DNA from: Bacillota bacterium
Lineage (GTDB): Bacteria; Bacillota; UBA4882; UBA8346
Length of the DNA stretch: 64,000 nucleotides
Assembly (NCBI GenBank): GCA_023402395.1
Contig: JAEYGI010000002.1
Coordinates: 124,001-188,000 of the forward strand
Direction of reading: 5' to 3'
Shown: positions 33,052 through 41,554 of the stretch, piece after piece
Numbering within the stretch: position 1 is the stretch's first letter
How the letters are laid out: the number at the start of each line of letters is the position of its first letter
Notes under the pieces: generated by a model
Databases searched by the model: none
Told to the model about the DNA's origin: nothing
The model's input: only the letters and a program-made list of their open reading frames with translations
Made by a program: the position numbers and the translations under genes

Positions 33052-34053
33052 TTATTTTTTATCTACCCCTGACCCCGGCGCTTCCGGTTTCACGCCCGAG
33101 ATCGAACTCCGCATCTGGGTGTCGGCGATCAGGTTCTGCATGTTGTAATAATCCATTACGCCCATCTTGCCTTCGCGCAGCGCGGCCGCCAAGGCTTTCG
33201 GAACCTCGGCCTCGGCCTCGACCACCCGGGCCCGCATCTCCTGGGTAAACGCCTTCATCTCCTGTTCCTGGGCGGCGGCCATGGCCCGCTTCTCCTCGGC
33301 CCGGGCCTGCGCGATGTTCTTATCGGCGTCGGCCTGAAGCATTTGCAATTGGGCTCCGATGTTGCGGCCGACATCGACGTCGGCGATGTCAATTGATAGA
33401 ATTTCATAAGCGGTCCCGGCGTCCAGCCCTTTATCCAGCACGGTCTTGGAAATCCGATCCGGGTTCTCCAACACTTCCTTATGCGATTGCGAACTGCCCA
33501 CCGTGGTGACAATGCCTTCGCCAATCCGGGCCAGCACCGTGGCTTCCCCGGCGCCGCCGATCAAGCGGTCGATATTGGCGCGCACCGTGACCCGCGCCTT
33601 GACCAGCAATTCAATGCCATCCTTGGCTACCGCCGAGACATTGGAGGTCTCGATCACCTTCGGATTAACGCTCATCTTGACCGCTTCCAGCACATCCCGG
33701 CCGGCCAAGTCGATAGCGGCCGCCCGTTCAAACTTGAGATTCATATTGGCCCGGTGGGCGGCGATCAAGGCGTCTATCACCCGATCCACATTGCCTCCGG
33801 CCAGATAATGGGCTTCTAACTGATTGGCCGATACGTCCAATCCCGCCTTGGTGGCTTTAATCAGCGGCAGGACGATGGCGCTTGGGATGACCCGGCGCAA
33901 TCGCATTCCGATGAGGTTGAAGATCCCCACGTACACGTTGGCCGCCAGCGCCGAGATCCACAATCCAAGCGGCACGAAACTGAGGAAGATCGACATAAAG
34001 ATAATTACTCCAAAGATAATGGCCATCAAATAAAGCAGTTCCATTACAGTCAC
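33052..34053 (-). CDS. floA: Flotillin-like protein FloA
   Basis: A 333-residue SPFH-family scaffold of bacterial functional membrane microdomains. One hydrophobic hairpin-like segment lies at about residues 5-45, then the SPFH domain (RRVIPSAIVLPLIKATKAGLD onward) and a long Glu/Ala-rich coiled coil (AQARAEEKRAMAAAQEQEMKA region). A GTG at 34053 has GGGGA close upstream; ATG at 34044 is the other candidate. It is encoded just downstream of an NfeD-type gene, the usual pair. Confidence 0.95.
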   Translation of the reverse strand: MTVMELLYLMAIIFGVIIFMSIFLSFVPLGLWISALAANVYVGIFNLIGMRLRRVIPSAIVLPLIKATKAGLDVSANQLEAHYLAGGNVDRVIDALIAAHRANMNLKFERAAAIDLAGRDVLEAVKMSVNPKVIETSNVSAVAKDGIELLVKARVTVRANIDRLIGGAGEATVLARIGEGIVTTVGSSQSHKEVLENPDRISKTVLDKGLDAGTAYEILSIDIADVDVGRNIGAQLQMLQADADKNIAQARAEEKRAMAAAQEQEMKAFTQEMRARVVEAEAEVPKALAAALREGKMGVMDYYNMQNLIADTQMRSSISGVKPEAPGSGVDKK

Positions 34054-34074
34054 CAATCCCCTTTCACTCCGGTT

Positions 34075-34575
34075 TTATTTCGGTTCGCGGACGACGATCC
34101 GCCGTCCTTCCACTTTGACTACCGCCACTTTGGTCCCCTTGGGCAGAAACTCTCCTTCCGAAACCACATCCAGCTTTTCCCCGGCGAAATCAACCGTTCC
34201 GGCCGGCCGGAGCACGGTCAAGGTAACTCCTTCCCGGCCCAAAAAAGCCCCGAAATCCTCGGTGCCGATATAGCCACTATCCCGGTTCGTCGTATCCCGC
34301 AACACCATGATCCGGGACAGCCGTCCCCGCCGCACCGAACGGAGCGCGACCGACAGGGCGATGCCCAACAGCGCGATCAGGATGACGATCATCACCAGCG
34401 CTTCCACCAAAGTAGGAGCGGTCGAGACGATCCCCACTATCAGCAGAATGAATCCAATGATCCCGGGCACGCCGAATCCCGGATGAAACATTTCGAATAT
34501 TAATAAAAACAGGCCAACGGCGAAATAAAGCGTGGCCGGCCAGCCGATACTCATTAAAAACTCGATGGACTCCAT
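34075..34575 (-). CDS. NfeD-family membrane protein, short form
   Basis: A 166-residue protein with about four membrane segments (residues 8-80) and a C-terminal OB-fold NfeD domain (from about 95: GYIGTEDFGAFLGREGVTLT to GRRIVVREPK). The N-terminal ClpP-like protease domain of long NfeD proteins is missing, as in many floA partners. The ATG at 34575 follows GAAGGGG with normal spacing. Co-operonic with floA. Confidence 0.92.
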   Translation of the reverse strand: MESIEFLMSIGWPATLYFAVGLFLLIFEMFHPGFGVPGIIGFILLIVGIVSTAPTLVEALVMIVILIALLGIALSVALRSVRRGRLSRIMVLRDTTNRDSGYIGTEDFGAFLGREGVTLTVLRPAGTVDFAGEKLDVVSEGEFLPKGTKVAVVKVEGRRIVVREPK

Positions 34576-35271
34576 CCACACCCCTTCTTTCCCATTTTCT
34601 TATCTCGGCTTGCGATTGCCGCTCTTCGCGGCCGGGTGTCGGCACCGGGACCCGCTGATTCCAGCGGTTGTTGATTATACACATAATACCTTTCGCATAT
34701 TTTAACGTTTTTCCTGCTTAATCGTTCCAAACAAAAAAATCGGCCTTCCCTGTTCGTGAAAGACGAAGGCTTCCCCGCACCCGTTTCCAAACCGGGCCGC
34801 TTCTTTCAATCCTGACGCCGTTGCGCTCCAGCCCCCAGACAACCGGCGCGGGTGGATTGCGACCACACCCCGCTTCATTGCCAACATGCTTATTCACATT
34901 GCAACGATCCTTTTCCAAATTGGCAGGTGGCAATCTCAGATTGCGATCCACCAATTGTAAATTGGCAGATGACAATCCTCCAGGGCCAACTGCCAATCCG
35001 TCCGGGCAATGATCCAATTTGATTTTGTCTGGAACCAATTACCAATTGCGATCCACCAATTGATAATTGGCAGATGGCTTTTCCACATTGCCAGGTTGCA
35101 AAATGACTAAGTAAAGTTGCGCAACCAATGTGATCATCGATCAATGAACAAAATCAGAACGCAACGGCGTCCACGGAATCTGTTCCCGGGAAAAAAATAA
35201 AGGTCATCTCCCTTTGGCGCGCCGGAAGCAGCCCTGATTTATAAAAGATTCGTTTAGAATCGTTATCCAAC
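34576..35271. other. Long intergenic region with 21-bp array 3
   Basis: Left half (34576-34880) has short open frames but none with a ribosome site or a recognisable product; the best, 34702-34887 on the minus strand, starts inside the array. The array occupies 34888-35091, and GTTGCGCAAC is a further palindrome near 35116. Confidence 0.6.
34888..35091. repeat. 21-bp-period palindromic array 3 (AATTGG type, 10 units)
   Basis: Cores of 15 bp lie every 21 bp from 34888 to 35077. Perfect 6+3+6 palindromes are GCAATCTCAGATTGC (34930), CCAATTGTAAATTGG (34951) and CCAATTGATAATTGG (35056); CCAATTACCAATTGC (35035) has one mismatch; others are decayed. Spacers GATCCA (34945, 35050) and CAGATG (34966, 35071) repeat exactly, so a unit block has been duplicated 105 bp apart, five periods. 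Confidence 0.88.
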
Positions 35272-36237
35272 CTACTGGTTCAACTCTCCCCAACTCTTGA
35301 ATCCGGCCAGCGGTTGGGCTTGCCTGACCGCGTTCAACACCGCCGCTTCCACAGCCCGGACCGCCAGGATTCCCACCACATTCACGTCGGCGTCAATCTC
35401 CCCGGTGCCCAAGGCAAACAGGGTGTCGCCGTCGTAAAGGGTGTGCACCGGCCGGATGGACCGCGCCAGGCCGTTGTGGGCCATTCCCGCCACCTTGGTG
35501 GCTTGGGCCTTGGTGAGGATGGCATTGCTCACCACCGCGCCGATGGTGGTATTCCCGGTAAAATAATTGGTCCGCGAGTCATAATTGGCGATCAGCAACT
35601 GTTCGGTGCCAACAAAGCGCCGTTTTTGATCGTCCAGGGTTCCGGCCACGATCCGCCCGGTCTCCGGATCGACCACATCACCGAAACAATTCACCGCCAC
35701 CAGCGCGCCGACCATCAAGCCGCCGACCCGGTAGGCGCAGGCGCCGATACCGCCTTTCATGGCGTATTCCAACCCCCGAATCTTGCCGATGGTCGCTCCG
35801 GTTCCGGCGCCGACCGAACCTTCGGCGAACGAGTGGCGGCTCGCATTCAGACAGGCCTGATAACCCATGGCCGCATCAGGGCGGATCCGTGCCTCGCCGC
35901 AGGCCAGATCGAAGATGACCGCGCCGGTCACAATCGGGACCCGGGTCACCTCCACGTCAAAACCGATGGATCGCTCCTCCAGATAGCGCATGATCCCGGC
36001 GGCGGCATCCAGGCCAAAGGCGCTGCCGCCCGCCAGTAGTACGCCATGAACCTTTTCCACCAGATTCAACGGGTTGAGTAGATCGGTCTCGCGCGTTCCC
36101 GGCGCGCCGCCGCGTACATCGACCCCGGCCACCGCGCCTTCGGGAAAAAGCGCCACCGTGCAACCGGTGGCGGCTTCCAGATTATGCGCGTGCCCCACCT
36201 GGACTCCGGGGATATCGGTCAACCGAATCAATTCCAT
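35272..36237 (-). CDS. P1-family (DmpA/NylC-like) aminopeptidase
   Basis: A 321-residue autoprocessing N-terminal nucleophile hydrolase of family S58. The self-cleavage site is in TGNTTIGAVVSNA: cleavage between Asn229 and Thr230 would give the threonine nucleophile. Other family pieces are GVQVGHAHN near the start, VRGGAPGTRETDLL, LAGGSAFGLDAA and EGSVGAGTGATIGK. Such enzymes release N-terminal amino acids or cleave beta-peptides and amides. AGGAATG precedes the ATG. It ends a minus-strand operon after azlD. Confidence 0.93.
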   Translation of the reverse strand: MELIRLTDIPGVQVGHAHNLEAATGCTVALFPEGAVAGVDVRGGAPGTRETDLLNPLNLVEKVHGVLLAGGSAFGLDAAAGIMRYLEERSIGFDVEVTRVPIVTGAVIFDLACGEARIRPDAAMGYQACLNASRHSFAEGSVGAGTGATIGKIRGLEYAMKGGIGACAYRVGGLMVGALVAVNCFGDVVDPETGRIVAGTLDDQKRRFVGTEQLLIANYDSRTNYFTGNTTIGAVVSNAILTKAQATKVAGMAHNGLARSIRPVHTLYDGDTLFALGTGEIDADVNVVGILAVRAVEAAVLNAVRQAQPLAGFKSWGELNQ

Positions 36238-36281
36238 GGCTCATTCCTCGCAAGCAGTTTCCAAATTTGTTCCTAGCCGCC

Positions 36282-36590
36282 CTATCCCGCCATAACGGCC
36301 AAGGTCACAAAGGTTGCGGCGACGCCGGCCAGCACCGACAGGATCAGGCCACCCTTATACCAGGCGCAACCGGCGGCCGCCGCCAAGCCGATGCCGGCCG
36401 CCAGCGGCTGGCCGGGAATGGCGGTCAAGGCGCCGGGGATGATCAGCGCTCCCAACGCCGTATACGGGATGAAGAGCAAAACCCTCTTCCAAAACGGCGG
36501 CAGCGAACGCTCCGACAGGGACAGCAATGGAATCAGGCGGGGCAGATAGGTTACTGCCATCATGCCGGCGATCAGGATCCAATTTTTCAT
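36282..36590 (-). CDS. azlD: AzlD-family branched-chain amino-acid exporter small subunit
   Basis: A 102-residue protein with about four membrane segments and the family TYLPRLIPLLSL motif near the start. It pairs with AzlC, encoded three bases upstream, to form an amino-acid exporter. Confidence 0.92.
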   Translation of the reverse strand: MKNWILIAGMMAVTYLPRLIPLLSLSERSLPPFWKRVLLFIPYTALGALIIPGALTAIPGQPLAAGIGLAAAAGCAWYKGGLILSVLAGVAATFVTLAVMAG

Positions 36591-36593
36591 TGA

Positions 36594-37316
36594 TTAATGG
36601 CCCTCCGCAGCTTCTTCGTTCAGGAAAAAGGCGCCGATTACGGCAGCCAGCACCAGGGCGGCCACCAGATTCCAGCCGCCCGGCAAAAGCTTCAGCCAGA
36701 TCAGCAGCGTGTGGATGACTCCCGCGCCCAGCGCCAAAATCATCGGGGTCAACGCCTTTTTGAACTGCGGCACCAGGATCGCCACAAACATCGCATAGAG
36801 GCCGATTCCCATGCTCGTCCGAACCAACGGCGGCAAGATCTCGCCGATCAAATACCCGAATCCAGTCCCGCTGACCCAGCCGGCATAGGCCAGTCCTTCC
36901 ACTGTCAACAGATAGGGGACGCTGAACGGCCGGTCCTGCGTGGCCGTGACCGCGAAGGTCTCATCGGTAATGCCGAAACCGACCAGGGCCAGCAGATGTT
37001 TGCGCCGCTCGGTCAGGCGCGCCGCCAGCGACGCGCTCATCAGCAAGTGCCGGAAATTGAGGAGCAGCGTGGCCACGACGATCTCGCCCACCGCCGCCCC
37101 GGTCTTCAGCAGATTCAAGGCCATGAACTGGCTGGCCCCGGCGAAAACAAAAATCGAAAATCCCAGGGTCTCCGGCAGGGAAACCGGAACCGACTTCGCC
37201 AGCAGTCCAAAGGCCATGGCAATCGGAAAATAACCGGCCAGTATCGGAAAGCCGTCCCGGACCCCTTCTGGGATCCCCAGGCGATTCAGTTCAAGCAGTC
37301 GCGGTTCGGTCTGCAT
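36594..37316 (-). CDS. azlC: AzlC-family branched-chain amino-acid exporter large subunit
   Basis: A 240-residue membrane protein with the family segments GYFPIAMAFGLLA, FAGASQFMALNLL and LLLNFRHLLMSASLA. AGAGGAG precedes the ATG, and the start overlaps the end of the EamA gene by 26 bases. With AzlD it exports branched-chain amino acids in Bacillus; the substrate here is inferred by family. Confidence 0.94.
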   Translation of the reverse strand: MQTEPRLLELNRLGIPEGVRDGFPILAGYFPIAMAFGLLAKSVPVSLPETLGFSIFVFAGASQFMALNLLKTGAAVGEIVVATLLLNFRHLLMSASLAARLTERRKHLLALVGFGITDETFAVTATQDRPFSVPYLLTVEGLAYAGWVSGTGFGYLIGEILPPLVRTSMGIGLYAMFVAILVPQFKKALTPMILALGAGVIHTLLIWLKLLPGGWNLVAALVLAAVIGAFFLNEEAAEGH

Positions 37317-38217
37317 TTTCTCCTCTTTTCCCGGTCTTTTGGCCGCTCCGGCTCACCAAAAAAACGCCAGTCAGAATCACCAGGCCGCCGGCGAGTTGAT
37401 CTACACCGAAGGGCTCGCCTAGGATCAATATCCCGCCAAGCACTCCAAAGACAGGGATAAAATTGATGAAAGTCGTCACCACCGTCGCGCCCAGCCGGCG
37501 CAAGGCGTACAGATAAAAAATATAAGCCAGCGCCGAACAGCAGACCGCCAGGAACAGCAGGTTCAATCCGATCCCGGGCGTAAGCGGCGGCAAACTCCGG
37601 CCCTCGCCCAGGGCGATCAAGGTCAGCAAGGCCGTGCCGACCAACGTTTGATACAGATTGAGGGAGAACGAATCATACCGCTCGGAGAGTGGTTGATTGA
37701 GCTGAGTATAAGCGACCCAGGAAGCCGCCGCGCCCAGCACCAGGAGATTGCCCCAGAAAACATTCAGGGCGAACTGGGCTCCGGCCCGGATGATCAAGGA
37801 GACGCCCAGCAGGGAAAGAAAGACTCCGATCCAGGCCCCCCAGGAAATCCGGCGTTTCATGATCACCGTGGAAAACAGGAGGTTCAAAACCGGAATGGTG
37901 GCGATGATCAGCGAACCCATGCCGGCGGTGGTCAGCCGCAAGCCGCTGTTTTCAAAGATAAAGTAAGTAAAAATCCCTGAGAACCCGGCCAAAAACAACC
38001 GGGGCCAGTCCCGCCGCGCCACCGGTTTGATGGTTTTGGTGGCCAGTCCGATACTTAAGATGATCAATGAGGCCAGCCAAAACCGGCCGGCCGCCACCTG
38101 AAATGGTGACAGGGTCGCCAGCAAGGTTTTGGTGCTGATGTAGGAGAACCCCCAGAAAACGGCGGTGGCCAGCGCAGCCAGATAAGCGCTGAATCGTTGG
38201 CGTGATTCGGGATTCAT
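37291..38217 (-). CDS. EamA/DMT-family transporter (10 TM)
   Basis: A 308-residue drug/metabolite transporter with two EamA repeats (about 12-145 and 160-295), including FWGFSYISTK and the second-repeat LGATVVTTFINFIPVFGV. GGGAGGAT precedes the ATG at 38217; an ATG nine codons earlier has none. It probably exports a metabolite; it is the first gene of the operon with azlCD and the P1 peptidase. Confidence 0.9.
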   Translation of the reverse strand: MNPESRQRFSAYLAALATAVFWGFSYISTKTLLATLSPFQVAAGRFWLASLIILSIGLATKTIKPVARRDWPRLFLAGFSGIFTYFIFENSGLRLTTAGMGSLIIATIPVLNLLFSTVIMKRRISWGAWIGVFLSLLGVSLIIRAGAQFALNVFWGNLLVLGAAASWVAYTQLNQPLSERYDSFSLNLYQTLVGTALLTLIALGEGRSLPPLTPGIGLNLLFLAVCCSALAYIFYLYALRRLGATVVTTFINFIPVFGVLGGILILGEPFGVDQLAGGLVILTGVFLVSRSGQKTGKRGENADRTATA

Positions 38218-38436
38218 CAAAAATCCTCCCTGACAATATGACAATCATGGAAACCCGTGTCGATCATAACAGACTTCACTTCGTTTGACAACCTCCACCG
38301 CAGTGCAAACAGTTAACAATTTGGATGGAGGAGGTTCGGACAAAATATGATCGAATGACTTGCCTCTTCCGCATTTTTTGTTAAAATAAGATCGGTTCTA
38401 AAAACGTCACAGCGGTGCTGATCAAGGAGGACACTC

Positions 38437-39468
38437 TTGAACCCAGTCGATTTAGGTTTTCAAATGCCCCCCGAATGGGCGCCCCATCACCGGACCATCA
38501 TGGAATGGCCGGTAAAGGAAGCGGCCTGGCCGGAACCATTCGCGGCGATCATCCCGGCCTACGTTCAGATCGTCAAGGCCGTCGCCTCCTTTGAACCGGT
38601 GACATTGATCGTCAATCCCCGCTTGGCAGGGGAAGCCACCGCCTATTGCGGGCGGTTCGCGGAGATTCTACCCTTGGAACACAATGATTCCTGGGCCAGG
38701 GACAACGGGCCGACCTTTATCGTCAACGGTCAGGGCGAGCTGGCGGGGATTAACTGGATTTTCAACGGCTGGGGCGGGAAATTCCCGGCTGAATTGGACA
38801 ATCAAGTCGCCCCCCGCTTACTGGAGCATTTCAAGGTGCCCCGGTTCGACGCGCCGCTGGTGATGGAGGGCGGTTCTTTCCATGTCGACGGAGAGGGGAC
38901 GCTCCTGACCACCGAGGAATGCCTGCTCAACCCGAACCGTAATCCCAATCTCGGCCGGGAGGCCATCGAAACCCGGCTCCGCGCTTACCTGGGGGTAAAA
39001 AAAACTATCTGGCTGAAGCGGGGCTGGACCGGGGACGACACCGACGGCCACATTGATAACGTGGCTTGTTTTGCCCGGCCCGGGGTGATCCTAACCCAGG
39101 TCTGCCGCGATCCGTCCGACCCCAGCTTTGAAATCTCCCGGGAAAACCTGGCCATCCTTGGCTCGGTCACCGACGCCAAAGGCCGCCGGCCCGAGATTAT
39201 CGAGATCGAGCAGCCTCCGGCGGCAAGTTTCGAGGAAAACCGCCTGACCCTGAGTTATCTCAATTTCTACTTCGTGAACGGCGGAATCATCCTCCCGGTC
39301 TTCGGGGGCGGCAACTCAAGCAGCGACCGTGACGCCCAGGCGACACTGGCCCGCGTCTTTCCGGACCGGAAGATCGTCCCTGTGGACGGATCAGTCATCG
39401 CCCGGGGCGGCGGGAACGTGCACTGCCTGACCCAACAGATGCCCGCCGGCTATATTCGGATAAAATAA
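38437..39468 (+). CDS. aguA: Agmatine deiminase
   Basis: A 343-residue guanidino-group hydrolase turning agmatine into N-carbamoylputrescine. Motifs are MPPEWAPHHRTIMEWP, NDSWARDNGPTF, GGSFHVDGEG, the catalytic histidine in DDTDGHIDN and the nucleophile cysteine in GGGNVHCLTQQ near the C-terminus. The start is TTG at 38437, six bases after a perfect AAGGAGG; no ATG fits. The next enzyme of the pathway is aguB, 240 bases downstream. Confidence 0.95.
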   Translation: MNPVDLGFQMPPEWAPHHRTIMEWPVKEAAWPEPFAAIIPAYVQIVKAVASFEPVTLIVNPRLAGEATAYCGRFAEILPLEHNDSWARDNGPTFIVNGQGELAGINWIFNGWGGKFPAELDNQVAPRLLEHFKVPRFDAPLVMEGGSFHVDGEGTLLTTEECLLNPNRNPNLGREAIETRLRAYLGVKKTIWLKRGWTGDDTDGHIDNVACFARPGVILTQVCRDPSDPSFEISRENLAILGSVTDAKGRRPEIIEIEQPPAASFEENRLTLSYLNFYFVNGGIILPVFGGGNSSSDRDAQATLARVFPDRKIVPVDGSVIARGGGNVHCLTQQMPAGYIRIK

Positions 39469-39708
39469 ATCAATTTAAAAATTAAACTGAGTATTAAGTT
39501 AGCTCCACAAAATTCAGAAAGAATAAAGAAAAAGAATGCACGTTGAAAGAATTGCCGGATTGATTGATGCGCCGTGAAAAGCAAAAGCGCCAGGCTGTTT
39601 TCAAATAACTAAAGACTGTTCTCCCTACTTGGCGATACCAAACAAAATGTTTCTTCGGAGTAAACTTGATACTCAGATAAAGAAATTATGAACCTCAGGA
39701 GATACTCG

Positions 39709-40572
39709 ATGCGGAACATTGTAGTAGCTGCGACTCAAATGAGTTGCTCCTGGAATATGGAAGAGAACCTCGCCAAAGCCGAACGGCTGGTCCGCGAGGC
39801 GGCCGGGGCTGGCGCCAATCTGGTGCTGCTTCAGGAGTTGTTTGAAACCCCGTATTTCTGCCAGGAACAAAATCCAGCCCATTTCCAATATGCGCTGCCG
39901 CCGGAGCGGAACCCGGCAATCCGGTGTTTCCGGTCCATCGCCCGGGAACTGGGGGTTGTATTGCCGGTCAGCTTTTATGAGCAAGCCCCGGAAGGCGGGT
40001 ATAATTCGGTGGCAATGATCGACGCCGACGGAACGCTTTTGGGGATTTATAGGAAAACCCACATTCCCTGCGGTCCCGGATACGAGGAACGGTTTTATTT
40101 CCAACGCGGCGATAGCGGGTTTAAGGTATGGGAGACCGCTTACGGCCGGATCGGAGTCGGTATCTGCTGGGATCAATGGTTCACTGAAGCAGCCCGTTGC
40201 ATGGCGCTCCTGGGAGCGGAACTCCTTTGCTATCCAACGGCCATCGGTTCCGAACCGGACCGGCCGGAGGTCGACTCCAGCCGGCATTGGCAAATGGTAA
40301 TGCGAGGCCACGCCGCCGCCAACGTCCTTCCAGTGCTGGCCTCCAACCGGGTCGGCGTGGAGACGGCGGGCGATTCTTCGATTACCTTTTACGGTTCGTC
40401 ATTCATCTGCGATGAAACCGGCGCCATCATCGCCGAGGCGGATCGTACCGCCGAGACGGTGTTGCTGGCCGAGTTCGATCTCGATCGAATCGCCGCCTAC
40501 CGGGAATACTGGGGGATCTTTAAAGACCGCCGGCCGGAGATGTATGGAGAGATCATGAAGAAAAACGATTGA
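39709..40572 (+). CDS. aguB: N-carbamoylputrescine amidase
   Basis: A 287-residue nitrilase-family amidase releasing putrescine. The Glu-Lys-Cys triad is Glu43 in LLQELF, Lys116 in YRKTHIP and Cys153 in GICWDQW; YFCQEQ and GYEERFYF are typical of this subfamily. The ATG at 39709 has AGGAG eight bases upstream; the ATG at 39688 does not. Together with aguA and speE it gives agmatine to spermidine conversion. Confidence 0.95.
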   Translation: MRNIVVAATQMSCSWNMEENLAKAERLVREAAGAGANLVLLQELFETPYFCQEQNPAHFQYALPPERNPAIRCFRSIARELGVVLPVSFYEQAPEGGYNSVAMIDADGTLLGIYRKTHIPCGPGYEERFYFQRGDSGFKVWETAYGRIGVGICWDQWFTEAARCMALLGAELLCYPTAIGSEPDRPEVDSSRHWQMVMRGHAAANVLPVLASNRVGVETAGDSSITFYGSSFICDETGAIIAEADRTAETVLLAEFDLDRIAAYREYWGIFKDRRPEMYGEIMKKND

Positions 40573-40579
40573 AAAATAG

Positions 40580-40611
40580 GCAAAGCCGGAGTCTTGACGC
40601 TCCGGCTTTCA
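40580..40611. terminator. Terminator between convergent aguB and speE
   Basis: AAAGCCGGAG pairs with CTCCGGCTTT over an eight-base loop; T-rich on both strands. Confidence 0.85.
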
Positions 40612-40627
40612 TTTAACGCCTCTTATT

Positions 40628-41449
40628 TCACCAATCCGCCGCGAACTTCGGAAGTTTAAAGGCGGCAAAATGAACCTCCGGGGTGTAGTACTTAGTATCA
40701 AAGCGCCGGAACCGGCCCGGATCGGCTTGAACCGGATCCCACTTTTTGCTGGCAATGGTGAAACTCCACAGTCCCGAAGGATAGGTTGGAATACTGGCCA
40801 GATAGAGATGCTTGATGGGAAATACCTCCTTCAGATTGGTGTGAATCATCGCGATGACATCCTGATTGACGAACGGCGACTCGCTCTGGGCCACCATGAT
40901 GCCGTCCGGTGTCAGCGCCTCGAACACATCCTGGTAAAACTCCCGGCTGAAGAGTCCGACCGCCGGGCCGATGGGCTCGGTAGAATCAATCAAAATCACG
41001 TCGTACTTGCCTTTATTCTGCCGGACATGCTCCACGCCGTCGCCGATGGCCAACGTAACCCGGGGATCGGTCAGGGATCCGGCGATGCTCGGAAGATATT
41101 CCTGGCTCAACTCGACCACCCGGCGGTCGATCTCGCCCAAAACCGCTTCCTTGACGGTATCGTGCTTGATAATCTCGCGGATCGCCCCGCCGTCCCCGCC
41201 GCCGACCACCAAGACCCGTTCCGGCCGGGGATGGGTATTTAGCGCCACATGAGTGATCATCTCATGATAGACGAACTCGTCAACCTCAGTGGTCATTACC
41301 ATTCCGTCCAGAACCAGCATCCGGCCGTATTGAACCGTATCGACCAGCGCTAGGTGCTGATAATCGGTCTGCTCCACATGCAGCGACCTTGTGATCTTGC
41401 AAGAAAGTCCCAGATTGGGCGTTTGCTTCTCAGTAAACCAAAGTTCCAT
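40628..41449 (-). CDS. speE: Spermidine synthase (polyamine aminopropyltransferase)
   Basis: A 273-residue aminopropyltransferase. The N-terminal beta domain starts MELWFTEKQTPNLGLS; the Rossmann domain has VLVVGGGDGGAIREI, GEIDRRVVELSQEYLP, DGVEHV and the catalytic-loop DSTEPIGPAVGLF. It transfers aminopropyl from decarboxylated SAM to putrescine. An AAAGGAG site lies about 11 bases before the ATG at 41449. SpeD (SAM decarboxylase) is not in the window. Confidence 0.95.
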   Translation of the reverse strand: MELWFTEKQTPNLGLSCKITRSLHVEQTDYQHLALVDTVQYGRMLVLDGMVMTTEVDEFVYHEMITHVALNTHPRPERVLVVGGGDGGAIREIIKHDTVKEAVLGEIDRRVVELSQEYLPSIAGSLTDPRVTLAIGDGVEHVRQNKGKYDVILIDSTEPIGPAVGLFSREFYQDVFEALTPDGIMVAQSESPFVNQDVIAMIHTNLKEVFPIKHLYLASIPTYPSGLWSFTIASKKWDPVQADPGRFRRFDTKYYTPEVHFAAFKLPKFAADW

Positions 41450-41554
41450 CAGTGCGTCCGTCTCCTTTACCGGTTCGTCCGGGATCAAACCGTTTGGCCG
41501 TCCCGTCGCAATCGGGAATGATTATATCAAAAACCGCTCCAAAAATAAACCGGA

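Noticed and set aside
34702..34887. 61-codon minus-strand frame ending KQEKR
   Set aside because: Its start lies in a unit of array 3 and has no ribosome binding site; product not recognisable.
35314..36039. 241-codon plus-strand frame
   Set aside because: Antisense to the P1 peptidase gene, which has the complete family signature.
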